Source of the DNA: Croceicoccus hydrothermalis
GTDB lineage: Bacteria > Pseudomonadota > Alphaproteobacteria > Sphingomonadales > Sphingomonadaceae
Direction: 5' to 3'
NCBI RefSeq assembly: GCF_022378335.1
Contig: NZ_JAIQCI010000002.1
Location: forward strand, 62,001-126,000
DNA length: 64,000 nucleotides
Shown here: positions 55,465 to 64,000 of the stretch, piece by piece
How the letters are laid out: the number at the start of each line of letters is the position of its first letter
Numbering within the stretch: the stretch's first letter is position 1
Made by a program: the position numbers and the translations under genes
Notes under the pieces: model-generated
Database searches by the model: none
Told to the model about the DNA's origin: nothing
Seen by the model: only the letters and a program-made list of their open reading frames with translations

Positions 55465-56337
55465 ATGACCGAAACGAAAACCGACTGGACCGCCGAAACC
55501 GCCGCCGCGAAGGCGTGGTTCGAACGACTGCGAACCCGCATATGCAAAAGTTTCGAGGCGATCGAGCGTGAGGCCGGCAGCGATGCCGCCTTCGAATACA
55601 CCCCCTGGAACCGCGAACCGGACGAGGGGGAGGCCGACGGGGGCGGCGGCACGCGCGGATTGATGAAGGGGAAGATCTTCGAAAAGGTCGGCGTCAACGT
55701 CTCCACCGTGCATGGCAAGTTCAAGCCGGAATTCGCCGCCACCATCAACGGCGCCAGCGCCGAGCATCCGCAATTCACCGCCACCGGCATCAGCCTCGTC
55801 GCGCACATGGCGAACCCGCATGTGCCCGCCGTCCACATGAACACCCGCTTCCTCACGACGCAGGCGGCATGGTTCGGCGGCGGCGGCGATCTCAACCCCC
55901 CGATCCCGTACGAGGAAGACACCGCCCAATTTCACGACGCATTCCGCAAGGCATGCGAGGGGCACGACGATGCGTATTATCCCCGGTTCAAGAAATGGGC
56001 GGACGATTATTTCTTCATCCCCCACCGGGGCGTGCATCGGGGCGTCGGCGGCATATTCTACGACCACCTGGAATGCGCGGACGAAGCGCAATTCGCCGAT
56101 AATTTCGCCTTCACCCGCGACGTGGGGGAGGCGTTCCTGGCCTCCTTCCCCGACATCGTGCGCCGCCGCATGCATCAGGAATGGGATGACGCGGACTATG
56201 CCCGCATGCTCGAATGGCGGGGGCGTTATGCCGAGTTCAACCTGGTGCACGACAGGGGTACGCTGTTCGGGCTGAAGACCGGGGGAAATATCGACGCCAT
56301 ATTGATGAGCCTGCCCCCGCTCGCGGCGTGGAATTGA
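55465..56337 (+). CDS. hemF: Oxygen-dependent coproporphyrinogen III oxidase
   Basis: A 290-residue haem-synthesis enzyme using O2 to decarboxylate two propionates. The signatures HMNTRFLTTQAAWFGGGGDL, FIPHRGVHRGVGGIFYDHLE and FNLVHDRGTLFGLKTGGNID are complete. ATG 55465 was taken; the frame upstream is antisense to pdeM. It is divergent from pdeM over 45 bases and seven bases before rluE, with which it may be co-transcribed. Confidence 0.97.
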   Translation: MTETKTDWTAETAAAKAWFERLRTRICKSFEAIEREAGSDAAFEYTPWNREPDEGEADGGGGTRGLMKGKIFEKVGVNVSTVHGKFKPEFAATINGASAEHPQFTATGISLVAHMANPHVPAVHMNTRFLTTQAAWFGGGGDLNPPIPYEEDTAQFHDAFRKACEGHDDAYYPRFKKWADDYFFIPHRGVHRGVGGIFYDHLECADEAQFADNFAFTRDVGEAFLASFPDIVRRRMHQEWDDADYARMLEWRGRYAEFNLVHDRGTLFGLKTGGNIDAILMSLPPLAAWN

Positions 56338-56344
56338 GCGGAGG

Positions 56345-56893
56345 GTGGCGCGGCTGATCCTGCTCAACAAGCCGTTCGGCGTGCAATCGCAGTTCAGCGG
56401 CGGGGCGGGGGGCGATGCGCGCGACACGCTTGCGTCCTTTGTCGATGTGCCGGGCGTTTACCCCGCCGGGCGGCTCGACAAGGATAGCGAGGGGCTGTTG
56501 CTCCTCACCGACGATGGGCGCCTGCAATCGCGCATCGCGGAACCACGGCACAAATTGCCCAAGACCTATTGGGCGCAGGTGGAGGGCGAGCCGGACGATG
56601 CCGCGCTCGAACGCCTGCGCCGCGGGGTGGCGTTGAAGGACGGCACGACCCGGCCCGCCCGCGCCGAACCCATGGACCCGCCCGCGATATGGGAGCGTGT
56701 GCCCCCCGTACGCTTTCGCAAGACGGTGCCCGACCGCTGGATCGCGCTTACCATTACCGAGGGGCGCAATCGCCAGGTGCGGCGCATGACGGCGGCGGTG
56801 GGGCATCCGACGCTGCGGCTGGTGCGTTGGCGGGTGGGGGATTGGACGCTGGACGGGATCGCACCCGGCGAATGGCGCGAGATCGCGGTTTAG
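56345..56893 (+). CDS. rluE: 23S rRNA pseudouridine synthase RluE-like
   Basis: A 182-residue RsuA/RluE-type pseudouridine synthase that modifies one uridine of 23S rRNA. The catalytic Asp is in AGRLDKDSEGLLLLTDDGRL. LILLNKPFGVQSQFSGG opens the domain, and ITEGRNRQVRRMTAAVGHPT closes it. There is no N-terminal S4 domain, as in RluE. It starts at GTG 56345, seven bases after hemF. Confidence 0.92.
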   Translation: MARLILLNKPFGVQSQFSGGAGGDARDTLASFVDVPGVYPAGRLDKDSEGLLLLTDDGRLQSRIAEPRHKLPKTYWAQVEGEPDDAALERLRRGVALKDGTTRPARAEPMDPPAIWERVPPVRFRKTVPDRWIALTITEGRNRQVRRMTAAVGHPTLRLVRWRVGDWTLDGIAPGEWREIAV

Positions 56894-56982
56894 GGCATCG
56901 CCGGGCGGCACGGGGACATGGGCGGTAAATAGTTGGCGAATGCGATTGCAATGCGCTGAATAATCCGCACATCCTATTTCCG

Positions 56983-59073
56983 ATGCTGCGCCAATATGAA
57001 CTTGTCGAACGTGTAAAATCCTACGATCCCGATGCGGACGAGGCGATGCTCAACCGCGCCTATGTCTATACCGTGCAGAAACACGGCACGCAGAAACGCG
57101 CATCGGGCGACCCGTATTTCAGCCACCCGGTCGAGGTCGCGGGCCTGATGACCGACCTCAAGCTCGATCAGGAAACGATCGTGACCGCTCTGCTCCACGA
57201 CACGGTGGAGGATACGCTGGCGACGATCGACGATATCGAGCGTAATTTTGGCGCCGATGTCGCGCGGCTGGTCGATGGCGTCACGAAGCTGTCCAAGATC
57301 GAGCAGATGGCCGAGAACGAGCGTGCGGCCGAAAACCTGCGCAAGTTCCTCCTCGCGATGAGCGAGGATCTGCGCGTGCTGCTGGTGAAGCTGGCTGACC
57401 GGTTGCACAACATGCGCACGCTGCACTTCATCTCCAAACCGGAGAAACGCCGCCGCATCGCGCGCGAGACGATGGATATATACGCGCCATTGGCGGAGCG
57501 GGTCGGCATGTACGAATACATGCGCGAGATGCAGCTCCTCGCCTTCGAACAGCTCGAGCCCGAAGCCTATGGCACGATCACCGGCCGCCTCGCACAGATC
57601 CGCAGCCAGGAAGGCGGGCAGGTCGACGACATCGCCTGGGCGATCAAGCAGACGCTGTCCGAGGCCGGGCTCAATGTCGAGGTGTCGGGCCGGGAAAAGC
57701 ACCCCTATTCCATCTGGAAGAAGATGGCCGAGCGCCATGTGAGTTTCGAACAGATCACCGACATCATGGCGTTTCGCGTCATTACCGACACGGCGGAGGA
57801 TTGTTACCGCGCTTTGGGCGTGCTGCACCGGACTTGGTCGATGATTCCGGGGCGGTTCAAGGATTATATCTCGACACCGAAATCGAACGGCTATCGTTCG
57901 CTGCATACCGCGCTGGTGTTTGAGAATTCGATGCGGATGGAGGTGCAGATCCGCACCGGCGAAATGCACCGCACCAATGAATTCGGCCTCGCCGCACACT
58001 GGGCGTATAAACAGGGCGGGGCGACGCCCGACGGGCAGGTCGGCTGGCTGCGCGACTTGATCGAAATTCTCGACACGGCGCAGGATGCGGAAGAGCTGCT
58101 CGAACATGCGAAGCTGGCGATGTATCAGGATCGCATCTTCGCCTTTACACCCAAGGGTGCGCTGTATCAGCTGCCCAAGGGGGCGACGCCGGTGGATTTC
58201 GCCTTTGCCGTGCATACCGATCTTGGCGGAACGGCGGTGGGTGCGAAGATCAACGGGCGCCACATGCCGCTACGCACGCCGCTGTCGAACGGCGACATCG
58301 TCGAGATCATCAAGGGTAACGATACCGAGCCGCAGCTCCATTGGCTAAGCTTTGTCGTCACCGGCAAGGCGCGCGCCGCGATCCGCCGTTCGGTGCGGAT
58401 GAAGGAGCGCGACGAAATGGTCCGCATCGGCGGCGAAATCTACGATTCGGTCGTTGCCCGCCTTCCGCAGAAGATCGGGACGAAGGCGCGCAATGCCGCG
58501 CTCAAACGGCTCGACATGGCGGATGAGGCGGCGATGCTGCTCGCCATCGGCGAAGCGCGGTTAAGCGAAAAGGAGCTGATGGAGGCGCTCGTTCCCGGCA
58601 GCGCGGCGGACCTGCCCGACGACAGTTTCTGGCATTCCCCGGAACGCGCGGTGCGGGTGCGCGGGTTGAAGAAGGGCACGGCATTCGAATTGTCCACCTG
58701 CTGTCACCCGGTGCCGGGGGACAGGATCGTGGGCCTTCGCGCGGGGAAAACGGTATGCGTCCATGCGATCGACTGTCTCGACCTTGCGAAGAATACATCG
58801 GAACAATGGATCGACCTGCAATGGGATCCCACCACCGATGGCGCGACCGGGAGGTTGAAGGTGATGCTCTACAACCGCATGGGCACGCTTTCCGAAATGA
58901 CCGGATTGTTCAGCGCGCACCACGCCAATATCGCCAATCTCTCGCTCCAATCGCGCGACGAGCTTTTCGGCAATTACGAGGTGGATATCGAGGTGCGTGA
59001 TCTCGCCCATCTCACCCGCATCGTCAGCGCATTGCGCGCCAGCGACGCCGTCGCGCAGGCCGAACGGGTGTGA
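56983..59073 (+). CDS. rsh: Bifunctional (p)ppGpp synthetase/hydrolase (RelA/SpoT homologue)
   Basis: A 696-residue alarmone enzyme. The hydrolase HD site is ALLHDTVEDTLAT (H72-D73 and E76-D77) with H48 in FSHPVEVAGL and a later KLADRLHNMRTLHF. The synthetase has SNGYRSLHTALVFEN and EVQIRTGEMH. A TGS domain (FTPKGALYQLPKGATPVDFA) and a C-terminal ACT domain follow. It is probably the sole long Rsh of the genome and acts upstream of the stress response. Confidence 0.96.
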   Translation: MLRQYELVERVKSYDPDADEAMLNRAYVYTVQKHGTQKRASGDPYFSHPVEVAGLMTDLKLDQETIVTALLHDTVEDTLATIDDIERNFGADVARLVDGVTKLSKIEQMAENERAAENLRKFLLAMSEDLRVLLVKLADRLHNMRTLHFISKPEKRRRIARETMDIYAPLAERVGMYEYMREMQLLAFEQLEPEAYGTITGRLAQIRSQEGGQVDDIAWAIKQTLSEAGLNVEVSGREKHPYSIWKKMAERHVSFEQITDIMAFRVITDTAEDCYRALGVLHRTWSMIPGRFKDYISTPKSNGYRSLHTALVFENSMRMEVQIRTGEMHRTNEFGLAAHWAYKQGGATPDGQVGWLRDLIEILDTAQDAEELLEHAKLAMYQDRIFAFTPKGALYQLPKGATPVDFAFAVHTDLGGTAVGAKINGRHMPLRTPLSNGDIVEIIKGNDTEPQLHWLSFVVTGKARAAIRRSVRMKERDEMVRIGGEIYDSVVARLPQKIGTKARNAALKRLDMADEAAMLLAIGEARLSEKELMEALVPGSAADLPDDSFWHSPERAVRVRGLKKGTAFELSTCCHPVPGDRIVGLRAGKTVCVHAIDCLDLAKNTSEQWIDLQWDPTTDGATGRLKVMLYNRMGTLSEMTGLFSAHHANIANLSLQSRDELFGNYEVDIEVRDLAHLTRIVSALRASDAVAQAERV

Positions 59074-59077
59074 CCCC

Positions 59078-60112
59078 CTAATCCACCGGGCGGATCGGTA
59101 CCTGCACGTTGCACACGTCGATCCCGCCCGCGCCTTCATGATAAAAGCTGTCATCGCGATTGGCCCGCACGTGGAGATAGCGTGCGAAACTCTCGCCATC
59201 GGTGTCGAGATATTCGAAGGCGGGCCGCTCGCCCTGCGGCAATTCGCTCGCCAGCCGGACGGAAACGATGGGCGTGTGGCGCGCCTGGTCTGCATAAACG
59301 CCCCCCGACCCCTTGCCGCGCGGCAGGGTCGAAAGATGCTCCATCCCATCCAGGACCCGCCCGACAAGCGCGATATTGCGGTCGAGCTGACGCGGGGCGT
59401 GGCCGATGACCGTGTAAAGCTCCGCCCCCGTGCCGGTGTCCGGCGTAAGATCGCGGGCGACCCCGATCATGCCGTAGCAATGGGTGGGCCAGGCCGCCGC
59501 GTCGTTCATCGCCACGGGCCAGCCGCGATAGAACCCTGTCGCCGGGGCATAGGGATCGGCGCCGTAATCGCGCGTTCCCGGGCGCGGTTCCATGGCGACC
59601 GGCGGCGGCGCGCCGTTGCGCATCGGCGCTGCGGCAGACTGCGCGCGCCGGATCGCCTGCGAACGCAGCGTTTGTGCGACCGTGCGATAGGCTTCGCTAT
59701 CCGCCGCGACGACATAGTTGCGTTCCGGCACGGTGACGATCCCGGTGGGCAATGGCTTGGGATCGGCGCGCTCGTCCTCCCCATCACCCCATTGCGTGAC
59801 CCAGTTGTCGACGACGCGATAGACGCTCGTCCCGTCCCACCAGTGATCGCGCGCGAGCAGGCGAATATTGCCGACCCAGCCTTGCGAAAACGGTTCGGGG
59901 AGCAATTGCATCACGATCCGGCGTTCGGCCCCCTGCGCATCGGGGGCGAGCGTCATCACGAGCAGATCGTCGTCCGCGATGCGGCGCCACTCGGCATCGG
60001 GTGCGGCATCGGCGATGGCGCCGGGGGTGGGGCGGGTGTCGCCGTCCGGCGCGGCGAATGCGGGCGCGGCGAGGGTGGCGAGCAGGGCGAGCGACAGGGC
60101 ATGGCGTTTCAT
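59078..60112 (-). CDS. Secreted cyclophilin-type peptidyl-prolyl isomerase
   Basis: A 344-residue periplasmic protein. The signal LSLALLATLAAPAFAAP is cleaved after AFA. The cyclophilin-like core holds FYRGWPVAMNDAAAWPTHCY and GTGAELYTVIGHAPRQLDRN; GRVLDGMEHLSTLPRGKG is the characteristic VVxGMDxV region. The sequence is diverged from classical PpiA, and a 130-residue N-terminal part is unusual. It ends four bases from rsh, tail to tail, and is the last gene of the mscS run. Confidence 0.82.
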   Translation of the reverse strand: MKRHALSLALLATLAAPAFAAPDGDTRPTPGAIADAAPDAEWRRIADDDLLVMTLAPDAQGAERRIVMQLLPEPFSQGWVGNIRLLARDHWWDGTSVYRVVDNWVTQWGDGEDERADPKPLPTGIVTVPERNYVVAADSEAYRTVAQTLRSQAIRRAQSAAAPMRNGAPPPVAMEPRPGTRDYGADPYAPATGFYRGWPVAMNDAAAWPTHCYGMIGVARDLTPDTGTGAELYTVIGHAPRQLDRNIALVGRVLDGMEHLSTLPRGKGSGGVYADQARHTPIVSVRLASELPQGERPAFEYLDTDGESFARYLHVRANRDDSFYHEGAGGIDVCNVQVPIRPVD

Positions 60113-60153
60113 GCCCGCGATAATGCCCGCCCCGCGCCGAAAGGCAAGCCGCG

Positions 60154-60588
60154 CTATTGCCCCGCCATGTCCGGATCGGCCGCGTCTTCCAGCGCGTGCA
60201 TGTCGTCGTCCGACAGGCCGAAGTGATGGCCGATTTCGTGGATCACCACATGCGCGACCAGATGTTCGAGCGTTTCGTCCCCCCGTTCCGCCCATTCGTC
60301 AAGGATGGGCCGGCGAAAGAGACGGACGCGGTCGGGCATCGTGCCGGAATGCTCGATGCTCTTGTCGGACAGGGGGATGCCCTCGTAGATACCGGTCAGC
60401 TCGAACGGTTCGTCAAGACCGACGCTTTCGAGTGTTTCGCGATCGGCGAAATCCTCGACGCTGAGGACGATTCCCTCGCAATGGGCGGCAAATGCGGGGG
60501 GAAGGATGGCGAGCGCGCGGCGGGCCATCGCCTCCATCTCGCGCGCCGTGGGGGCGGGGCCGATGATGCGCGGCGCGTCGCTCATCAC
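60154..60588 (-). CDS. Zincin-like metallopeptidase family protein
   Basis: A 144-residue small metallopeptidase-like protein. The zinc motif HEIGHHFGLSDDDMHALE (HExxH and later residues) is near the C-terminus; a helix region AREMEAMARRALAILPPAFA and SVEDFADRETLESVG precede. Members of this family occur widely with unknown targets. It overlaps the mscS gene by four bases and lies 41 bases before the cyclophilin gene. Confidence 0.88.
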   Translation of the reverse strand: MMSDAPRIIGPAPTAREMEAMARRALAILPPAFAAHCEGIVLSVEDFADRETLESVGLDEPFELTGIYEGIPLSDKSIEHSGTMPDRVRLFRRPILDEWAERGDETLEHLVAHVVIHEIGHHFGLSDDDMHALEDAADPDMAGQ

Positions 60589-62294
60589 GATGCGTCGCCG
60601 CTTTCATCCATCCGCACCTCGCGGTCGCGGGGGAGGAAGGCGGACGCGGGCTCTGCGCCGGCCGCGGCGTCCATCTGCGCCGCCGCGTGCAACATGTGTT
60701 CGCGCAGGCGGCACAGCATGTCCCACCCGGTCGACGGGTCGGTCGCGCGCACGATCATGCGCACCACCATGGCGCGGTCCGTATGGTCGACGACCTGCAT
60801 TTTCGCCTCTTCGGGAGAGATGGCGTCATCGTCATTCTCGACGAAATTCGCGAATTCCTCGCGCAGCTTCGCAATATCGGCGCGGTGGTCGAGATGGAGC
60901 CGCGCCACCTCCATCAAGGAAGGATCGGTCTTGGTCCAGTTTTCGAAGCTGGATTGCACGAACTGGCCCACGGGGACAAGCACGCGCCGCTCGTCCCAGG
61001 TGCGCAGGCGCAGATGGGTGAAGCCGATCTTTTCGACATAGGACCAGTTGCCGTCGTATTTCACCGCGTCGCCGATGCGCGCCGTCTTTGAAAAGGCGAT
61101 CTGAAGCGAGGCCATCACGTCGCCGAGCATGGTGCGCGCGGCAAAGGCGAGGATCAGCGTCAGGAAACCGGCCGATGCGACAAGCGAAAAGCCGAGTGTT
61201 TCGGTAAGGTTCGTCTGCATGAGGACGACGCCGATCGCGACGAGCAGCAGGATGACGATCACGATCCGCCGCACCGCGGACAGTGTGGTGTAGTAATTGC
61301 GGTCGCGCTCGGCTTCCGGCTCGCTGATGTCGTCGATCTGGTTCTGCGCGACGGTATCGAGAATGCCTTCGATCACGGCGAGGAAGATCGCCGCGATGGC
61401 AAGCACGATGGCAAGAATCTGCACCGGGTCGAGAATGGCGGCGATCGGCCCCGAAAAGGTGAAGAACAATTGCCGCATCACCGCGAACGTTCCGGCAAAT
61501 GCAAACAGGGCGACCGGCGTTCGCACCGCGTCGAGCACGCCGACGATCCACATGTCGCCATATCGATCGGACAGCGTACGCAGCGCCCGCCACGTCAGCG
61601 CAGCGGCAAGGAACGCGACGGCGATGACGAATGGCAAGGCGATCACCTCCCACCACAGCAGGGTCCAGAACGCAGGCTGGCGCAACATCTGCGGCAGGGC
61701 CTGTTCGAACGCGGTGGGGCCGTATCGTTCATAAAGCTGCGGCAGGTTCTGCACCGTCTGTCCCGCGATCAGCCAGCGCGGATCGCCATCACCGGCCTGG
61801 TAACGGGCGATGCGCGCGGTGACGGCGCGCGTCGGCATGTCGATCCGGCCGAGCCGGATGTCGCGGCGCGGCACGCCCGCCATGGGGTTCTTGCTCGAAC
61901 TCGTATCGTCGAGCGCATCGGGACGGTCGGGCAACGCATCCCAGTCGAGCGTCATCGCCCGGCCGAGCACGGCGTGCAATTGCCGCGCGAGGCGGGGGCC
62001 GGCGCTCGCCTGCTGCTCCGGCGGGAGGAAACCGAGGTCGAGCGCATGGGCCGCAGCGGCCCAGTCCTCCCGCTCCGCCGCATCGTGGAAGCTTTCCATC
62101 GTGGCCTGCGGCGTATCGTAATATCCCGGCGGTTCCCCCGGAAGCCCGGCATTGATCGCATCGCGTTCGTAGACGGGCGGCCCGTCCCCCGATTGCGCGC
62201 GCGCCAACCCGCCCGCCATCGCAAGGGACAGCATGCAAAGCCCAAGCACCACGATGGCGCGGCGGATGGCGAAGAGGGAACCGGTCGTCATCAT
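60585..62294 (-). CDS. Mechanosensitive ion channel, MscS family
   Basis: A 569-residue channel. After a signal-like start (VLGLCMLSLAMAGGLARAQ), a periplasmic domain of about 180 residues follows, then several helices. The pore helix is LVASAGFLTLILAFAARTML, and the MscS beta domain has FSKTARIGDAVKYDGNWSYV, LRLRTWDERRVLVPVGQFVQ and a C-terminal domain. It relieves osmotic pressure. It is the first gene of a three-gene unit with the zincin and cyclophilin genes. Confidence 0.93.
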   Translation of the reverse strand: MMTTGSLFAIRRAIVVLGLCMLSLAMAGGLARAQSGDGPPVYERDAINAGLPGEPPGYYDTPQATMESFHDAAEREDWAAAAHALDLGFLPPEQQASAGPRLARQLHAVLGRAMTLDWDALPDRPDALDDTSSSKNPMAGVPRRDIRLGRIDMPTRAVTARIARYQAGDGDPRWLIAGQTVQNLPQLYERYGPTAFEQALPQMLRQPAFWTLLWWEVIALPFVIAVAFLAAALTWRALRTLSDRYGDMWIVGVLDAVRTPVALFAFAGTFAVMRQLFFTFSGPIAAILDPVQILAIVLAIAAIFLAVIEGILDTVAQNQIDDISEPEAERDRNYYTTLSAVRRIVIVILLLVAIGVVLMQTNLTETLGFSLVASAGFLTLILAFAARTMLGDVMASLQIAFSKTARIGDAVKYDGNWSYVEKIGFTHLRLRTWDERRVLVPVGQFVQSSFENWTKTDPSLMEVARLHLDHRADIAKLREEFANFVENDDDAISPEEAKMQVVDHTDRAMVVRMIVRATDPSTGWDMLCRLREHMLHAAAQMDAAAGAEPASAFLPRDREVRMDESGDAS

Positions 62295-62404
62295 TATTGC
62301 AAAGCCCTACCGCGATACGGGCGCTGGCGTCAAAGCTGTGGGGACGATTCCCGGTCGTGCGCCGTGCATGCGCCGCTCTGCCATAGGATGGGGTTAACCC
62401 GTTC

Positions 62405-62436
62405 TTATCGGCTTTGCTCTCATGATTTGCCGATAA
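62405..62436 (+). promoter_or_regulatory. 8-base inverted repeat upstream of the MHYT-GGDEF-EAL gene
   Basis: TTATCGGC (62405-62412) and GCCGATAA (62429-62436) are perfect inverted arms, 24 bases apart, ending 28 bases before the ATG 62465. A separate palindrome, GGGTTAACCC, lies 4-14 bases before it. The spacing would suit a dimeric regulator; no binding protein is known. Confidence 0.35.
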
Positions 62437-62464
62437 TCTCGGTATTCATACGCGTGGGAGCAGG

Positions 62465-64000
62465 ATGATGCGCATCGCGGCCTGTTTCATGCAGGGCCAT
62501 AATCTGTGGCTTGTTTTCCTGGCCCTGTCGATGTGCGTGCTCGGCTCCTTCACTTTCGTGCGGTTGAGCCGCCGGACCTTTACAGAGCATGGGCCCGCGC
62601 GGTTCTACTGGGCACTGCTCGCCGCGACGACGGGCGGCATGGTGTACTGGTCCACCCATTTCATCGCCATGCTGGGATACGATCCCGGCACGCGCGTCAC
62701 CTTCGATGCGACATTGACGATCGCATCCGCGCTGATCTCCATTCTGGGCGCGTATCTCGGGCTGCTGGTCGCGATGCATCGCAATCGCTGGATCGCGTGC
62801 GTGATTGGCGGGACCATTTTGGGCCTGTCCATGGCGGCCATGCATTCGGTGGGCATGTTGGCCTATCGCGTGGGCGGGGACGTAGAGTGGCTATCCGGCT
62901 GGATCGCGCTCTCAGTCGGGATTTCGATCCTCCTGTTCATCGTGGCGATCCGTCTGATCAAGACAGAAGGGACGCGGGCGCATGCGCTGCGGCCGGTCGC
63001 GCTCCTGACCGTCGCGGTTTTCGGTCTGCATTTTGTGGGAATGGCGGGCTTCGTCGTGACGCCGGCCGTTGGCGGGGCCACCGGTGTCGTGGGCGAACCA
63101 TTCGCGGTGATGGCCGTGGTCATCGCGCTGGCCGCGCTTCTCATCATGGTGATCGGCATATCGGCGCATTTCGTGGAACGTCAGGGACAGCTTGCCCGTG
63201 CGGACCTGCATCACCTCGCCCTTCATGACGACCTCACGAAGATCGTCAATCGACGGGGTTTCGGCAATGCCGTTGCGAAACATTGCCGGATGGCCCGGGC
63301 GGGGAAGGCGAGCTTTGCGCTGATCCTGATCGATCTCGACAGGTTCAAACCCGTCAACGATACGCTGGGCCACCGGACCGGGGACGAGGTTCTGCGCCGG
63401 GTGGCCGAACGGATCGGCGCGGCGGTGCGCCCCGGCGATCTGATCGCGCGGGTGGGCGGCGACGAATTCGCCGTGGTCGCGCCCGGTATCGATGATACCG
63501 AGGATGCGGACGCCTTGGCCGCCCGGATCGGAGAACTGCTGCGTCGCCCCTATGTCATCGACGGAAATGTGGCCGAAACGGGGGCCAGCATCGGCGTCGC
63601 GCTTGCCCCGGTAAACGCCGATGATCCGGACAGGCTGATACAATGCGCCGACATCGCGCTTTACGCGGTAAAGAAAGGGGGGCGCGGCAATCATAGCCTG
63701 TTCGATGCGGAGCTGGGTGAGCGGATGGAGCGCCGCCGCGCCATTGCCGCCGACCTGCGGCGCGCCTGCCTTCGCGATTCGTTCACGCTGGTCTATCAAC
63801 CGATCACCCATGCCGCGACGGGCCGCATCATCGGCGCCGAAGCCTTGCTTCGCTGGCATTGCGAGGAACGCGGCGAGATGGCGCCGTCCGAATTCATACC
63901 CATTGCGGAGGAGCTGGGCCTGATCTCGCGCATCGGGGAAAGCGTGCTCAATCGGGCATGCTGCGACGCCATGGCGTGGGACAGCGATATCACCCTGTCG
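62465..64000 (+). CDS. MHYT-GGDEF-EAL cyclic-di-GMP protein, 3' end outside window
   Basis: 512 codons are open to the window edge. The N-terminus has an MHYT-type sensor of about seven helices, with YWSTHFIAMLGY, AAMHSVGMLAY and GLHFVGMAGFV as its copper/gas-binding-type motifs. The GGDEF site is intact at 331-335 (RVGGDEFAVV), with an inhibitory I-site RPGD at 322-325. The EAL motif is intact at 459-461 (GAEALLRW), so it may both make and break c-di-GMP. The C-terminal end of EAL lies outside the window. ATG 62465 follows GGGAGCAGG. Confidence 0.94.
   Translation, partial: MMRIAACFMQGHNLWLVFLALSMCVLGSFTFVRLSRRTFTEHGPARFYWALLAATTGGMVYWSTHFIAMLGYDPGTRVTFDATLTIASALISILGAYLGLLVAMHRNRWIACVIGGTILGLSMAAMHSVGMLAYRVGGDVEWLSGWIALSVGISILLFIVAIRLIKTEGTRAHALRPVALLTVAVFGLHFVGMAGFVVTPAVGGATGVVGEPFAVMAVVIALAALLIMVIGISAHFVERQGQLARADLHHLALHDDLTKIVNRRGFGNAVAKHCRMARAGKASFALILIDLDRFKPVNDTLGHRTGDEVLRRVAERIGAAVRPGDLIARVGGDEFAVVAPGIDDTEDADALAARIGELLRRPYVIDGNVAETGASIGVALAPVNADDPDRLIQCADIALYAVKKGGRGNHSLFDAELGERMERRRAIAADLRRACLRDSFTLVYQPITHAATGRIIGAEALLRWHCEERGEMAPSEFIPIAEELGLISRIGESVLNRACCDAMAWDSDITLS

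Overview
The window is GC-rich, densely packed chromosomal DNA from an alphaproteobacterium. It most likely comes from the Sphingomonadales, probably an Erythrobacteraceae-like marine genus. This is inferred from the crtY-crtI-crtB carotenoid cluster, an alpha-type SspB ClpXP adaptor, a single long Rsh enzyme, the rpmF-plsX-fabH-ihfA-merR order, a ybgC-tolQRAB-pal cluster and three promoters of the alphaproteobacterial EcfG general stress response type (GGAAC-N17-CGTT). No rRNA, tRNA or CRISPR array was recognised.

Layout. Positions 1-4000 look like the end of a mobile island of lower GC: the 5' part of a type I restriction hsdR gene with a small coupled helix-turn-helix gene, a doubtful frameshifted small gene, a coupled AlpA/excisionase-like pair and a repeat-bearing gene-free end. 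From 4 to 13 kb come a sulfotransferase, cysS, an S24-type autoregulator, a VTT membrane protein, an MBL-fold hydrolase and the fatty-acid/ribosome operon rpmF-plsX-fabH-ihfA-merR; fabH carries a one-base frameshift. From 13 to 21 kb, on the minus strand, lie a DinG-like helicase with a SixA-type phosphatase, then crtY-crtI-crtB translationally coupled to a staphylococcal-type nuclease and followed by a protein with a near-perfect metzincin zinc motif. At 21-23 kb thiC sits behind a TPP riboswitch.

The 23.3-30.1 kb stretch is a stress district: a HPF-like protein, a fasciclin lipoprotein, a cold-shock protein, a YbhB/Raf-inhibitor-like protein, a SWIB protein, a DUF72 protein and a tightly overlapping five-gene operon (membrane protein, DUF2945, DUF3008, DUF3140, DUF1810). 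Three transcription units here have exact EcfG-type promoters, so they probably respond together to the general stress response.

From 30 to 41 kb come dapD, a lipoprotein-like S8 autotransporter protease with a Pro-Thr repeat linker, gmk, sspB, and the histidine genes hisB-hisH-[SDR-GH130]-hisA-hisF-hisE-HIT with an unusual two-gene insertion. From 41 to 46 kb is the Tol-Pal envelope cluster followed by a DnaJ-domain gene whose start codon sits inside a perfect inverted repeat. From 46 to 52 kb lie a periplasmic aldehyde oxidoreductase (paoABC), an ABC1/UbiB-like kinase and a hydrolase. From 52 to 64 kb come a cystathionine gamma-synthase family enzyme, infC (apparently starting at AUA), pdeM, hemF, rluE, rsh, a mechanosensitive-channel operon with a zincin and a cyclophilin, and the start of an MHYT-GGDEF-EAL cyclic-di-GMP protein that runs off the right edge.

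Start codons were reassigned wherever a Shine-Dalgarno sequence, a stop-start overlap or family alignment favoured a start inside the longest open frame. Family names rest on motif recognition by eye; no database search was run.
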